Source: CAJQLB01 sp905479065 (GTDB taxonomy: Bacteria > Bacteroidota > Bacteroidia > Flavobacteriales > Flavobacteriaceae). From it: 64,000 nt of DNA. A program made the position numbers and the translations under genes. The stretch covers positions 372,001 to 436,000 of the forward strand of contig OX044364.1 in assembly GCA_943846735.1 (NCBI GenBank). The letters run 5' to 3'. Below, one piece after another: positions 17,822 to 26,553 of the stretch; within the stretch, counting starts at the first letter, position 1, and each line of letters begins with the position of its first letter. Under the pieces are notes generated by a model. It was not told the DNA's origin and searched no databases. It saw only the letters and a program-made list of their open reading frames with translations.

Positions 17822-18247
17822 TTTTATGGGGAATTAAATTTTTTTTTTACGATTTGTCCTGGAGTCTGTCCCAAGCTTGAAAGTAATATGAGTATTTTAC
17901 AAGATCATTATAAAAACGACGAAGACATTATGTTAGTGTCGCATACGGTAATGCCATGGATTGATGATGTCAATCAATTAAATTCGTACGGTCTTGATCA
18001 TGATATAGACAAGGATAAATGGCACCTTCTAACGGGAAATAAGAATGAATTGTACGATTTAGCAAGATTTGGATATTTTGCTGACGGAAATTTTCTCAAA
18101 ACACAAAGTGAGAACGATTTTATTCACACAGAAAACTTCGTACTGGTTGACAAGCTAGGGTATATCAGAGGCGTGTATAACGGAACTATTCCTCTTGATA
18201 TCAAGAGACTTATTCGACATATTACACGATTGAAAAAGTCTTCGTGA
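17822..18247 (+). pseudogene. 5'-truncated SCO1/SenC copper chaperone gene
   Basis: The first usable ATG (17888) gives 119 residues matching the C-terminal half of SCO1/SenC/PrrC proteins: HTVMPWIDDV, KWHLLTGNKNELYDLAR and IHTENFVLVDK (ligand-type His at residue 80). In the same frame, directly upstream, 17840-17890 reads NFFFTICPGVCPKLESNM, which is the SCO strand with the copper-binding CxxxCP motif. That frame is open from 17738, but it has no ATG, GTG or TTG before the motif, and upstream it runs into the rsmB-like gene on the other strand. So the membrane anchor and first strands are missing, and the likely protein lacks both copper cysteines. SCO proteins deliver copper to cytochrome oxidase; this copy should not. 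Confidence 0.78.
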
Positions 18248-18319
18248 ATGTATTTGGGATTCTTTAAATAAAACAACGTTTTTTCTAAGTATCTTTTTTA
18301 TTTTTAGAAAAAATTATTT

Positions 18320-19363
18320 ATGAAATACGTCACACTTTTTGTTTTTTGTTATCTTTTTTTTTCTTGTAAAGCTGAAAAAAAACAAACGTCCAGTATTTTT
18401 ACATCCGTAGTTATAGAGCCCGTGTTACAAGATTCATTATTGAGTATTAGAGCAATAGACATTTTAGATGATAAAAGTTTAGCTTTTGCAGCTAATAACA
18501 ACAGTTATGGCTTGATGAATCCTATTACGAAAGAGTGGAAGATCTCCAAAAAAAAATTAGATTCCCTAGAGCTTAATTTTAGAGCAGTTGCACATACTAA
18601 AAAAGATTTTTTAATGTTAAGTGTTGGAACTCCAGCATTCATGTTTAAAACAACGAATAATGGGATGAAAGTATGCTACAAAGAAATTCATCCCAAAGTG
18701 TTTTATGACTCCATGCTTTTTTGGAATGATTTAGAGGGTATCGCAGTTGGTGATCCCACGGGCGATTGTATGAGTATTATTATAACAAGAGATGGCGGTG
18801 ATTCATGGAACAAATTGTCCTGTGATGTGTTGCCAGAAACAGCTAATGGTGAAGCTGCATTCGCTGCGAGTAATTCCAATATATCTATCGTTGGTAATGA
18901 TACATGGATTGCAACAGGGGGACAACAAAGCCGTATTTTTCATTCACCTGATAAAGGGATTTCTTGGAATGCTTATGAAACTCCGATACTTAAAGGAGCT
19001 GAAACAACTGGGATATATTCTATTGATTTTTATAACGATTCACTAGGATTTGCTATAGGTGGAGATTACACAAAACCTGACGATATGTCTGCTAATAAAA
19101 TGTATACAAGTGATGGTGGGAAAACCTGGAAACTTATCGGTGTTAATAAAGAACCAGGGTATCGAAGTTGCGTGCAATATGTCCCTTACGGAGAAGGACA
19201 AGAACTAGTTGCAGTTGGATTTAAGGGTGTTGATTATTCAAAAGATGGAGGGCGAAATTGGACACACTTAAGCGACCAAAGCTTCTACACGTTACGTTTT
19301 TTAAACAACAATGTGGCTTATGCTGCAGGAAGAGGCATTGTTGCCATGCTTACTTTTGAGTAA
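18320..19363 (+). CDS. Ycf48-like BNR-repeat lipoprotein
   Basis: A 347-residue lipoprotein: the signal MKYVTLFVFCYLFFSC ends at a lipobox Cys (residue 16). The mature part has at least four BNR/Asp-box turns: TRDGGDSWNK near residue 156, SPDKGISWNA near 213, TSDGGKTWK near 263 and SKDGGRNWTH near 304, as expected for a beta-propeller related to Ycf48/HCF136. Homologues in Flavobacteria are often labelled oxidoreductase without evidence; I see no cofactor motif. It probably sits in the periplasm-facing outer membrane or at the surface. It follows the SCO remnant by 72 bases. Confidence 0.78.
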   Translation: MKYVTLFVFCYLFFSCKAEKKQTSSIFTSVVIEPVLQDSLLSIRAIDILDDKSLAFAANNNSYGLMNPITKEWKISKKKLDSLELNFRAVAHTKKDFLMLSVGTPAFMFKTTNNGMKVCYKEIHPKVFYDSMLFWNDLEGIAVGDPTGDCMSIIITRDGGDSWNKLSCDVLPETANGEAAFAASNSNISIVGNDTWIATGGQQSRIFHSPDKGISWNAYETPILKGAETTGIYSIDFYNDSLGFAIGGDYTKPDDMSANKMYTSDGGKTWKLIGVNKEPGYRSCVQYVPYGEGQELVAVGFKGVDYSKDGGRNWTHLSDQSFYTLRFLNNNVAYAAGRGIVAMLTFE

Positions 19364-19382
19364 TAAAAATAAACGTGATCTC

Positions 19383-19859
19383 TCAAGGGCGATTTTTTTC
19401 ACGACGTTTTTTCAATTCTTGAAGCATTTTACGCTTAAAATCGTGCTCTGCTTTAATCAGTTGCATGATTTTACCTGAAGATATATAAGGTTTTAGGTTG
19501 TTAACTAAGGCCTTTTTTAGTTCAAGCTGTTGTGCTTCAGCTTTTAAAAAGGAGCTAATAAATTTATCAGCGATATCATCTTTTAGTCTTACTTTTAGTC
19601 TTGTCAAATCTTCATCATTTTTTTTATTTTGACGTAGTTCCAATCGTTGTTTTATTCTAATAGCATCAAAAGCTTTCGTATGTTTATTGTAAATGGGCCA
19701 AAAGTTTTGGGCTTCGACTGATGTAAGATTTAATTGATTGGTTATGAATGCAACTTTCATGGCATTTAATTCTTCAAATCGATCATCTTGTTTGTTGTTT
19801 GGCTGTGCTATTAAATTGCAACCAATAAAAATAAAAAATAATAATAGTATTCGTTTCAT
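19383..19859 (-). CDS. Exported helical protein, likely ECF-sigma-linked periplasmic sensor
   Basis: A 158-residue protein with a signal peptide (MKRILLLFFIFIGCNLIAQ) and a helical, strongly charged body. The motif AFITNQLNLTSVEAQNFWPI near residues 33-52 resembles the start of Spy/CpxP-like periplasmic proteins and of Flavobacterial proteins named sensor of ECF-type sigma factor. It is the third gene of an operon: ECF sigma (20401-20952), membrane protein (19862-20368), then this, with a 2-base gap. A role in sensing envelope stress for that sigma factor is inferred from position. The C-terminus is very basic (KRRREKNRP-like). Confidence 0.72.
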   Translation of the reverse strand: MKRILLLFFIFIGCNLIAQPNNKQDDRFEELNAMKVAFITNQLNLTSVEAQNFWPIYNKHTKAFDAIRIKQRLELRQNKKNDEDLTRLKVRLKDDIADKFISSFLKAEAQQLELKKALVNNLKPYISSGKIMQLIKAEHDFKRKMLQELKKRREKNRP

Positions 19860-19861
19860 AG

Positions 19862-20368
19862 TTATTCAATTAAAAAATCTTCAATAGTTAAATCTTCAAT
19901 AATATAATTATCTATAGTTTCGTCCAAAAATTGATAATTGTAAAATTCAATGCTGTTTATTTCTGAAGTATCCCATATCATAGCCAACTCCGATGTGTCA
20001 AAATCGTTGATAGAGATAAATGTTTCTACTAATTCAGTCTCTATGTTGTCAAGCGATAAATTGTTAGTTGGCATCAAGATAGCTACAAGAATTAGAAGTG
20101 CTGCAGCTATTCCTGATACATACAGAGCAGTGTTCATTGAAAATAAAGGAATAGATTTGATAGACGTTTCCTCATTTTGAATAGCTTTGTATGACTTTTC
20201 TTCAAGAGTTGAGAAATAATTCTTTGGTACTTTAAAACCGGGATTATTTACGTCGTCTAGGCACTGTTGCAGAGATATTTTTTTTGATACAACATCTTCT
20301 AAGTTCACAAAGTAATTTTTTGGAACTATGTAACCAGGTGTTTTAACTTGTTTTAATTTGTTTTTCAT
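19862..20368 (-). CDS. Membrane protein with duplicated VPKNYF motif, putative anti-sigma factor
   Basis: A 168-residue single-pass membrane protein. The cytoplasmic N-terminus carries two copies of a short motif: PGYIVPKNYF at residues 11-20 and PGFKVPKNYF at 43-52, each followed by an LE pair. One hydrophobic segment follows at about residues 86-102 (YVSGIAAALLILVAILM), and the outer part is acidic, ending in IIEDLTIEDFLIE. Gene order (directly 3' of an ECF sigma, 32 bases) and topology fit an anti-sigma factor, although no zinc-type anti-sigma motif is present. Confidence 0.65.
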   Translation of the reverse strand: MKNKLKQVKTPGYIVPKNYFVNLEDVVSKKISLQQCLDDVNNPGFKVPKNYFSTLEEKSYKAIQNEETSIKSIPLFSMNTALYVSGIAAALLILVAILMPTNNLSLDNIETELVETFISINDFDTSELAMIWDTSEINSIEFYNYQFLDETIDNYIIEDLTIEDFLIE

Positions 20369-20400
20369 TTTCTATTAAGACTTCATAAATAAAAAAAAGT

Positions 20401-20952
20401 TTAATTGTTTATCAAATGTTGTTCAATTTTTTTGACAGCGATATGATAAGATGCTTTAAGTGCTCCTTCGCTGGTTTCTAAAATATCAGAGATATCTTTG
20501 TACTTAATGTTATCAAAGTACCTCATATTGAATACTAGTCGTTGCTTTTGAGGAAGTGTTGCGATAGCCTGTTGTAGTTTTAATTGAATGTCATTTCCTT
20601 CAAAATAAATATCTGAAGTCAAATTATTGATAGCAAAATCATTTGCAACTTCATTTAGTCTGTGTTGTTGATGTTTGCTGTTTCTTTTAAGAAACGATAA
20701 GGCTTCATTTGTAGCTATGCGATACATCCACGAATATAGTTTACTATTACCTTTAAAAGAGGCTATGTTTTTATAAATTTTAATGAAAGTATCTTGAAGG
20801 ACATCATCTGTATCTTCATGGGATATTATAATTTTACGAATGTGCCAGTACAAACGTTTTTTATAAAGACTTATTAATTCTTTAAAAGCAGCTTCACGGG
20901 AATCTTTTCTTTGCAATCTAACAATGAGTTGTTTCTCTTCTTTCAAAAACAC
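20401..20952 (-). CDS. ECF-family RNA polymerase sigma factor
   Basis: A 183-residue sigma-70 family protein with the two ECF regions. Region 2 (about 20-90) contains HEDTDDVLQDTFIKIYKNI and FKGNSKLYSWMYRIATNEAL, which bind core polymerase and the -10 element. Region 4 (about 130-180) contains LPQKQRLVFNMRYFDNIKYKDISDIL and a helix-turn-helix with ETSEGALKASYHIAVKKI. It lacks a SnoaL-like or long C-terminal extension. It heads a three-gene operon with the putative anti-sigma factor and a periplasmic protein. No clear AAC-N16-CGTC promoter is visible upstream, unlike the second ECF operon in the window. Confidence 0.9.
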   Translation of the reverse strand: MFLKEEKQLIVRLQRKDSREAAFKELISLYKKRLYWHIRKIIISHEDTDDVLQDTFIKIYKNIASFKGNSKLYSWMYRIATNEALSFLKRNSKHQQHRLNEVANDFAINNLTSDIYFEGNDIQLKLQQAIATLPQKQRLVFNMRYFDNIKYKDISDILETSEGALKASYHIAVKKIEQHLINN

Positions 20953-21129
20953 ATTCTTTTGATTATTAGATAAAGATATGTTCTAAAAGTTTAATCTAAA
21001 TTATTTAATTTTTAACAACAACAGTTAAGTAGCTGATAAATAGTATTTTAACGTCATTTTAATCGATTAAATGCAAAAAAATACGATAAAAAGCACATTT
21101 TTTTTGGTGAATTGAATAATTATATTTAA

Positions 21130-21225
21130 TTTTACCAAACCTTAACCTACTAAAAGTTATCATGTCCCCAAATGTGATAACGACAAGAAAAGGATGCTTC
21201 CAAATTGCATCCTTTTCTTATTTTC
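21130..21225 (+). ncRNA. Candidate small RNA with two tandem hairpins
   Basis: In the 290-base gap between the ECF sigma and ABC exporter genes, two perfect inverted repeats follow one another: gttatca (21156-21162) with tgataac (21175-21181), then a 13-base stem, left arm 21185-21197 and right arm 21207-21219, followed by a T-rich tail. No ORF is present. TATATTTA near 21121 resembles a -7 element. The layout fits a short transcript ending in an intrinsic terminator. The second hairpin could instead simply terminate the ABC exporter on the minus strand. Confidence 0.3.
21185..21225. terminator. Strong intrinsic terminator hairpin (bidirectional)
   Basis: A perfect 13-base-pair stem, arms 21185-21197 (aagaaaaggatgc) and 21207-21219, with a 9-base loop. 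It lies 24 bases past the stop of the minus-strand ABC exporter gene, where a terminator is expected. On the plus strand it is followed by a T-rich run as well, so it may work in both directions. Confidence 0.75.
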
Positions 21226-21242
21226 TTATGTTTATTCAAAAC

Positions 21243-23066
21243 TTATTGAAATGATTGCATTGCAATCAACTTATCGTAAACACCTTTATTTTTCAATAAC
21301 TTTTGGTGTTGACCTTGCTCAATAATAACTCCTTTTTGCATGACTATAATATCATCAGCATTTTGTATAGTTGATAATCTGTGGGCAATAATGATGGAAG
21401 TTCTATTTTTCATCATGTTTTCCAACGCTACCTGAACTAAGCGTTCACTTTCGGTATCTAGAGCTGATGTTGCCTCATCAAGAATCATGATTGGAGGATT
21501 TTTTAAAACTGCTCTAGCAATACTTAAGCGCTGTTTTTGTCCTCCAGATAATTTGTTTCCTGAATCTCCAATATTGGTTTGAATTCCTTGCGGTAAGTCT
21601 TTTACAAATTCCCAAGCGTTTGCAACTTTTAGTGCCTCTATAACTTGATTCTCTGTTGCATCTTCATCACCAAGAAGAATATTATTTTTGATGGTGTCGT
21701 TAAACAAAATTGAATCTTGCGTCACCAGGCCCATTAGGTGCCTTAAAGAATGTTTGGTAATATCTCTTATGTCTATGTCATCAATAGTGATACTGCCTGA
21801 ACTTACATCGTAAAAACGTGTAACAAGATTTGCGATTGTACTTTTACCGCTGCCTGACTGGCCAACTAAAGCTACCGTTTTACCTTTTTTGATATTGATA
21901 GTAACGTTATTAAGCACTATGTCGTCGTCATATTGAAACGAAACATTATTTATTGCAATTCCTTCAGTAAAATTTTCTTTAATCAGGGCATTTGGTTTGT
22001 CTTGTAGAGTAGAGGAAACATTTAAAATTTCTAGGACACGTTCTGCTGCAGCATTACCTTTTTTTACTTTGTAACTTGCTTTGCTAATAGCTTTGGCAGG
22101 TGTGAGTATGTTGTAAGCAAGTCCCATGTAAACCAGAAATAATCCAGGATCTAAGGATTTTTCATTTAAAACCATTTGACCACCATACCATAACAAAACA
22201 GCAATAACTGTTATGCCTAAAAACTCACTAGTTGGACCAGCTAAATTTTGTCTATTTAATAGAGAATTAGAAAACTTATAAAACCTATTTGTTGATTGAT
22301 AAAATTTATTTCCAAAAATGGACTCTCCATTAAAACCTTTGATAACTTTTAGACCAGATAATGTTTCGTCTACGATGGATAAAAATAAACCTTGCTCCTT
22401 TTGAACTTTATTTGATTTTCTCTTTAATGATTTTCCAACAAGAGAAATTAAAAAACCTGATATAGGAATAAAAATAAAGACGAATACCGTTAATTTAGCA
22501 CTGATTACAAACATTGCAGCAATCGTAAATAAAATCATCAGCGGCTCTCTAATAATCAACTCTAAAATAGACAAGAATGAGTGTTGGATTTCTAAAACAT
22601 CTGTTGAAATTCTTGACATGGTATCACCTTTTCGTTTTTCTGAATAAAAAGATATAGGAAGTGTAATGATTTTATTGTACAGCTCATTCCTGATGTCTTT
22701 GAGAACACCGTTTCGTAAAAACGTTATCACATACATTGCTAAGTAGTTAAATATGTTTTTTAATAAAAAGGTGCTAACTACTAACATTACCATAAAAATA
22801 AGGACATCCTCGTTACCTGTAGCTTTTTGTTGCGTTACGAAGTAATTGAGGTAATTTTCTCCATATAATTTAACATCACCTATACCAGTGTATTTTGGTG
22901 CAATTAAAACAGGTTTTGTGTCACCAAACAATACCTTAAGCATTGGAAACAAGGAAATCATTGATAAGGTCCCAAACAGGGCATAAAAAAAATTCGAAAT
23001 AATATTTAGAATGGCGTAAATTTTATACGGCTTGGCAAATCGTATTATTTGCTTAAAATAATTCAT
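21243..23066 (-). CDS. MsbA-like ABC exporter (fused permease and ATPase)
   Basis: A 607-residue half-transporter. Residues 1-330 hold six membrane segments of the type I exporter fold; residues 360-607 are the ATPase with Walker A GQSGSGKST near 395, signature LSGGQKQRLSIARA near 504, Walker B ILDEATSALD near 526 and the switch His in IAHRLSTI near 557. It would act as a homodimer, possibly moving lipid-linked material such as lipid A or another hydrophobic cargo. It is the last gene of a minus-strand block and starts one base inside the phosphosugar mutase stop. Substrate not decidable. Confidence 0.92.
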   Translation of the reverse strand: MNYFKQIIRFAKPYKIYAILNIISNFFYALFGTLSMISLFPMLKVLFGDTKPVLIAPKYTGIGDVKLYGENYLNYFVTQQKATGNEDVLIFMVMLVVSTFLLKNIFNYLAMYVITFLRNGVLKDIRNELYNKIITLPISFYSEKRKGDTMSRISTDVLEIQHSFLSILELIIREPLMILFTIAAMFVISAKLTVFVFIFIPISGFLISLVGKSLKRKSNKVQKEQGLFLSIVDETLSGLKVIKGFNGESIFGNKFYQSTNRFYKFSNSLLNRQNLAGPTSEFLGITVIAVLLWYGGQMVLNEKSLDPGLFLVYMGLAYNILTPAKAISKASYKVKKGNAAAERVLEILNVSSTLQDKPNALIKENFTEGIAINNVSFQYDDDIVLNNVTINIKKGKTVALVGQSGSGKSTIANLVTRFYDVSSGSITIDDIDIRDITKHSLRHLMGLVTQDSILFNDTIKNNILLGDEDATENQVIEALKVANAWEFVKDLPQGIQTNIGDSGNKLSGGQKQRLSIARAVLKNPPIMILDEATSALDTESERLVQVALENMMKNRTSIIIAHRLSTIQNADDIIVMQKGVIIEQGQHQKLLKNKGVYDKLIAMQSFQ

Positions 23067-24796
23067 TAACTAATTTTGAGTTCCTGTATAATGGCGTCAA
23101 TTTTACTTTCCAATAATTGCTCCGTTTTTTCAAAAGCAGCCACATTGTCTAAATTTGTGTTTACACTAATATAGAACTTTATTTTTGGCTCAGTACCACT
23201 TGGTCTTAATGCAATTTTACTTCCATCTTCCGTGTGATAAATTAAGACATTAGATTTTGGAACGTTAATTTGTCTTTCTTCTTTTGAAAGCATGTTTTTT
23301 TTTGTTGATAAAAAATAATCCTCAACATTGATGACCTTAGAGCCATTAATGCTGGTCCAGGGATTTTTTCGCGCATCAATCATGATTTGTTTGATTTCTT
23401 GGGCACCACTAATACCTTTTTTAGTCATCGATATGAGTCTTTCTTTATACAAGCCATGTTTTACATACAAATCTATCAACTCTTCGTAGATGGTTTTATT
23501 TTGAGATTTTGCTTGTGCAGCAATTTCGCAGGCAAGAAGGGTAGAGGTCACTGCATCTTTATCTCTTACAAAATCACCAACCATAAATCCAAAACTTTCT
23601 TCACCTCCTCCAATAAAATCAAGATGTGGAAAATCTTCTATCATTTTGGCAATCCATTTGAAACCAGTGAGACCAATTTTACACTCTACGTTATAAGATT
23701 TTGTTAAGACAGACATCATTGGTGTCGATACGATAGTTGATCCCACAAATTGCTTTCCATCAATTTTTTTTGAATTTTCCCACTGTTTCAATAAAAAGTT
23801 GGTCATCAAGATCATGGTTTGATTTCCGTTGAGGATTTCTAACTTATTATTGAGATTTCGCACAGCAATACCAAGACGGTCACAGTCTGGATCTGTACCA
23901 ATAACAATATCTCCATCAATAGATGTGGCCAAATCAATGGCTAGTTTTAAAGCTTCTGGCTCCTCAGGATTAGGTGAGACTACCGTTGGAAAGTTCCCAT
24001 CTGGTTCTCGTTGTTCTTCAACGATATTTACATTAGTATAGCCAGCACGATTTAAAGTTTCTGGTATTGACATAATGGATGTTCCATGTAGAGAGGTAAA
24101 AACAATATTAAGATTTTCTTTAGCCGAAATAGGAGTGTTAAAACTTCCATTTTTAATAGCATTATTGATAAAAATATTATCCATTTCAGAACCAATAAGT
24201 TCAATTAATTCTGAATTTTCGGTAAACTTAATTTCAGAATAATCAAGCGAGTTAATTTCTGAAATAATTTCTGCGTCCTGTGGCGGCACTAGCTGACCAC
24301 CATCTTGCCAGTATACTTTGTAACCGTTATATTCTGGAGGATTGTGTGAAGCAGTAAGTACAATACCGCAATGACATTCTAAATGTTTTAGTGTAAATGA
24401 TAACTCAGGAGTGGGCCTTAGACTTTCAAATAGATAAACAAGTATGTCGTTGGCAGAGAACACATTGGCCACGAGTTTACCAAAGACGTCGCTGTTGTGA
24501 CGACAATCATAAGCAATAGCGACTTTTATTTGTTGATTGGGAAATGATTGTTTTAAATAGTTACTTAAACCTTGAGTGTTTTTTCCTAACGTATATTTAT
24601 TAATTCTATTGGTTCCGACCCCCATAACACCGCGCATACCACCTGTGCCAAATTCTAAATTTTTATAAAAACTATCCTCTAAAATTTTTGGACTGTCTTG
24701 AATAAGTTGCTTTATTGTGTTTTGAGTATCCTTGTCAAAAGTTGGTGTTAACCAACCATTAGCATTTTTCAATACGTCAGTTTTGATGTATTCCAT
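23066..24796 (-). CDS. Phosphoglucomutase/phosphomannomutase (alpha-D-phosphohexomutase)
   Basis: A 576-residue four-domain phosphohexomutase. The phosphoserine loop is TASHNPPEYNGYK with S150 as the phosphorylated residue, the Mg2+ loop is GTDPDCDRLG near residue 298, the sugar-binding loop GGEESFGF near 393 and the phosphate-binding loop RPSGTEPKIKFY near 537. FGTGGMRGVMG at 49-59 is typical of the group that includes Bacillus PgcA. It interconverts hexose 1- and 6-phosphates, feeding nucleotide sugars. It shares a one-base overlap with the ABC exporter gene, suggesting an envelope-polysaccharide context. Confidence 0.93.
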   Translation of the reverse strand: MEYIKTDVLKNANGWLTPTFDKDTQNTIKQLIQDSPKILEDSFYKNLEFGTGGMRGVMGVGTNRINKYTLGKNTQGLSNYLKQSFPNQQIKVAIAYDCRHNSDVFGKLVANVFSANDILVYLFESLRPTPELSFTLKHLECHCGIVLTASHNPPEYNGYKVYWQDGGQLVPPQDAEIISEINSLDYSEIKFTENSELIELIGSEMDNIFINNAIKNGSFNTPISAKENLNIVFTSLHGTSIMSIPETLNRAGYTNVNIVEEQREPDGNFPTVVSPNPEEPEALKLAIDLATSIDGDIVIGTDPDCDRLGIAVRNLNNKLEILNGNQTMILMTNFLLKQWENSKKIDGKQFVGSTIVSTPMMSVLTKSYNVECKIGLTGFKWIAKMIEDFPHLDFIGGGEESFGFMVGDFVRDKDAVTSTLLACEIAAQAKSQNKTIYEELIDLYVKHGLYKERLISMTKKGISGAQEIKQIMIDARKNPWTSINGSKVINVEDYFLSTKKNMLSKEERQINVPKSNVLIYHTEDGSKIALRPSGTEPKIKFYISVNTNLDNVAAFEKTEQLLESKIDAIIQELKIS

Positions 24797-24873
24797 GTAG
24801 TTAGATTAGGTGCAAAATTAATAAATTCACAGTAGGTGTAATGCTATTAAAAGATTTATTTTTCATCTAATAT

Positions 24874-25821
24874 TTAGATATTTACCCTGTCTTTTATCTT
24901 GTAGTGTTGTTTGTCTTTCCGAGACCTTAAAATCATTTCACCTAAGAAACCAGCAACAAAAAATTGACTACCCAAAATCATGGTGGTTAGTGAAATGTAA
25001 AATTCTGGTCGTTGTGTTATAAGTCTTCCAAATGGGTTGAAGAAAACTTTATCAATGCCCAAATACAGAGCAAAAATAAATCCAATAATCAGCATGGAAG
25101 CACCAATAGAGCCAAAAAAATGCATGGGTCTTTTTCCGAACTTAGAGACAAACCAAATAGTAATTAAATCTAAGAATCCATTTATAAACCGTTCCATACC
25201 AAATTTAGTTTTTCCGTATTTTCGCGCCTGATGTTTAACAATTGTCTCTCCTATATTATTAAATCCTTCATTTTTTACTAAAACAGGGATGTAGCGATGC
25301 ATTTCCCCATTGACATTTATAGTTTTTACCACAACATTTTTGTAGGCCTTTAAGCCACAATTAAAATCGTGCAAATTGACACCAGATGTTTTTCTTGCAG
25401 CCCAATTAAAAAGTTTTGAAGGGATGTTTTTGGTAAGAACTGAATCAAAACGCTTCTTTTTCCAGCCAGAAACTAAATCGAAATCATCTTTTTCGATCAT
25501 ATCAAACAATTTTGGAATTTCATCTGGATTGTCTTGTAAATCTGCATCCATCGTAATGACAACTTTTCCCTTTGCCATTTCAAAACCAGCATGCAAAGCT
25601 TGTGATTTTCCATAGTTTTTGGAAAAGCGAATTCCTTTTACTGACGGGTCTTTTTGTGACAATAAATAAATTATTTGCCATGAATCATCAGAACTTCCAT
25701 CATCAATAAAAATGATTTCATAGGACAAATGATTGGATTGCATAACTGAAGCAATCCAATCATGTAATTCTTTAAGAGAGCCATTTTCATCTAACAGTGG
25801 AATAACGACTGAAATATCCAT
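24874..25821 (-). CDS. GT2 glycosyltransferase, DPM1/ArnC-like, with two membrane helices
   Basis: A 315-residue family 2 glycosyltransferase. The GT-A domain fills residues 1-220: SVVIPLLDENGSL, IDDGSSDDSW near residue 40 and the metal-binding DADLQD near 92. Two C-terminal hydrophobic segments (about 233-255 and 270-292) anchor it to the inner membrane, as in enzymes that load a sugar onto undecaprenyl phosphate. It likely makes a polyprenyl-phosphate sugar used for glycan or lipid modification. It sits between the DUF4199 gene and the phosphosugar mutase on the same strand with gaps of 38 and 77 bases. Confidence 0.9.
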   Translation of the reverse strand: MDISVVIPLLDENGSLKELHDWIASVMQSNHLSYEIIFIDDGSSDDSWQIIYLLSQKDPSVKGIRFSKNYGKSQALHAGFEMAKGKVVITMDADLQDNPDEIPKLFDMIEKDDFDLVSGWKKKRFDSVLTKNIPSKLFNWAARKTSGVNLHDFNCGLKAYKNVVVKTINVNGEMHRYIPVLVKNEGFNNIGETIVKHQARKYGKTKFGMERFINGFLDLITIWFVSKFGKRPMHFFGSIGASMLIIGFIFALYLGIDKVFFNPFGRLITQRPEFYISLTTMILGSQFFVAGFLGEMILRSRKDKQHYKIKDRVNI

Positions 25822-25859
25822 CTAGTAGTTGCAATTAAATGACGTGAAATAGTGAGTTA

Positions 25860-26423
25860 TTATTCATCAGGATTTGATTTTTTCATAATAGCTCCAACAA
25901 TGAGTCCGATGACTGCTTGAAAAAGTGATCCAAAAACTAAGGATTGTGCCGTGCTTCCTAAACTAAATTGATCAGTTTTTTCCATCTCTTCAACAGATGC
26001 TGCAATCACATCTACGGGAGCATTAAAGCCTTTCATGGTATTAATTGTGGCTTCAATAGTTATCTTTTTTATCTCTTCAGCAGCATCTGGATCAATAAAA
26101 GAGAACAAAATAAAACTAAAAATTGAACTTATGACCACACCTAAAACAGTAGTAATAAAGTATGCGCTAAAGGCGTCTTTAAACGAAATAAATCCATTGA
26201 GTCCTTGTTTAACTTTAGAAGTTGCGAATATTCCGACTCCAATAATAAGGGCAATCATTCCCAAACCTAAGTACATATTGGCCATTAAGTTGAGGTTTAT
26301 TGCATAGATGGCAACGGTGATTAATATTAAAAAAACTCCTAAATATGAGCCAAAATTTAAAGCAATTGATTTAATAGATTTTTCCATGTTTGTATAATTT
26401 AATTTATGGTTGTTAGTAGTCAA
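25860..26423 (-). CDS. DUF4199 membrane protein
   Basis: A 187-residue protein with four hydrophobic segments, at about residues 22-45, 50-68, 85-108 and 155-178, matching DUF4199 of Bacteroidota. Characteristic parts are KQGLNGFISFKDAFSAYF near residue 72 and LFQAVIGLIVGAIMKK at the end. Function is unknown. It commonly lies just 5' of a GT2 glycosyltransferase, as here, so a link to glycolipid synthesis is possible. The given ATG may be about 12 codons too early: M13 (MEKSIKSIALNFG) is a natural alternative start. Confidence 0.8.
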   Translation of the reverse strand: MTTNNHKLNYTNMEKSIKSIALNFGSYLGVFLILITVAIYAINLNLMANMYLGLGMIALIIGVGIFATSKVKQGLNGFISFKDAFSAYFITTVLGVVISSIFSFILFSFIDPDAAEEIKKITIEATINTMKGFNAPVDVIAASVEEMEKTDQFSLGSTAQSLVFGSLFQAVIGLIVGAIMKKSNPDE

Positions 26424-26488
26424 ATATACTAAAACGTTACATTTAAATTTGGCTAGTAATTCTTCTTTTTAAAAATTAATACAAAAAC

Positions 26489-26519
26489 ATTGTAGTTTTG
26501 TAAAAATATTTTAAATTTG
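26489..26519 (+). promoter_or_regulatory. Promoter of rpmE2
   Basis: TAAATTTG at 26512-26519 matches the Bacteroidetes -7 consensus TAnnTTTG. ATTG at 26489-26492, 19 bases upstream, is one base off the -33 TTTG. It lies 34 bases before the L31 ATG. Confidence 0.6.
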
Positions 26520-26553
26520 CATTTCGAAAAAACAAGGTTTAAAACAGTTCGCG

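Noticed and set aside
18279..18313. 10-base-pair inverted repeat TTTTTTCTAA/TTAGAAAAAA
   Set aside because: The stem is nearly all A-T, with a 15-base loop and no T tail; in such AT-rich DNA it is likely chance, not a terminator.
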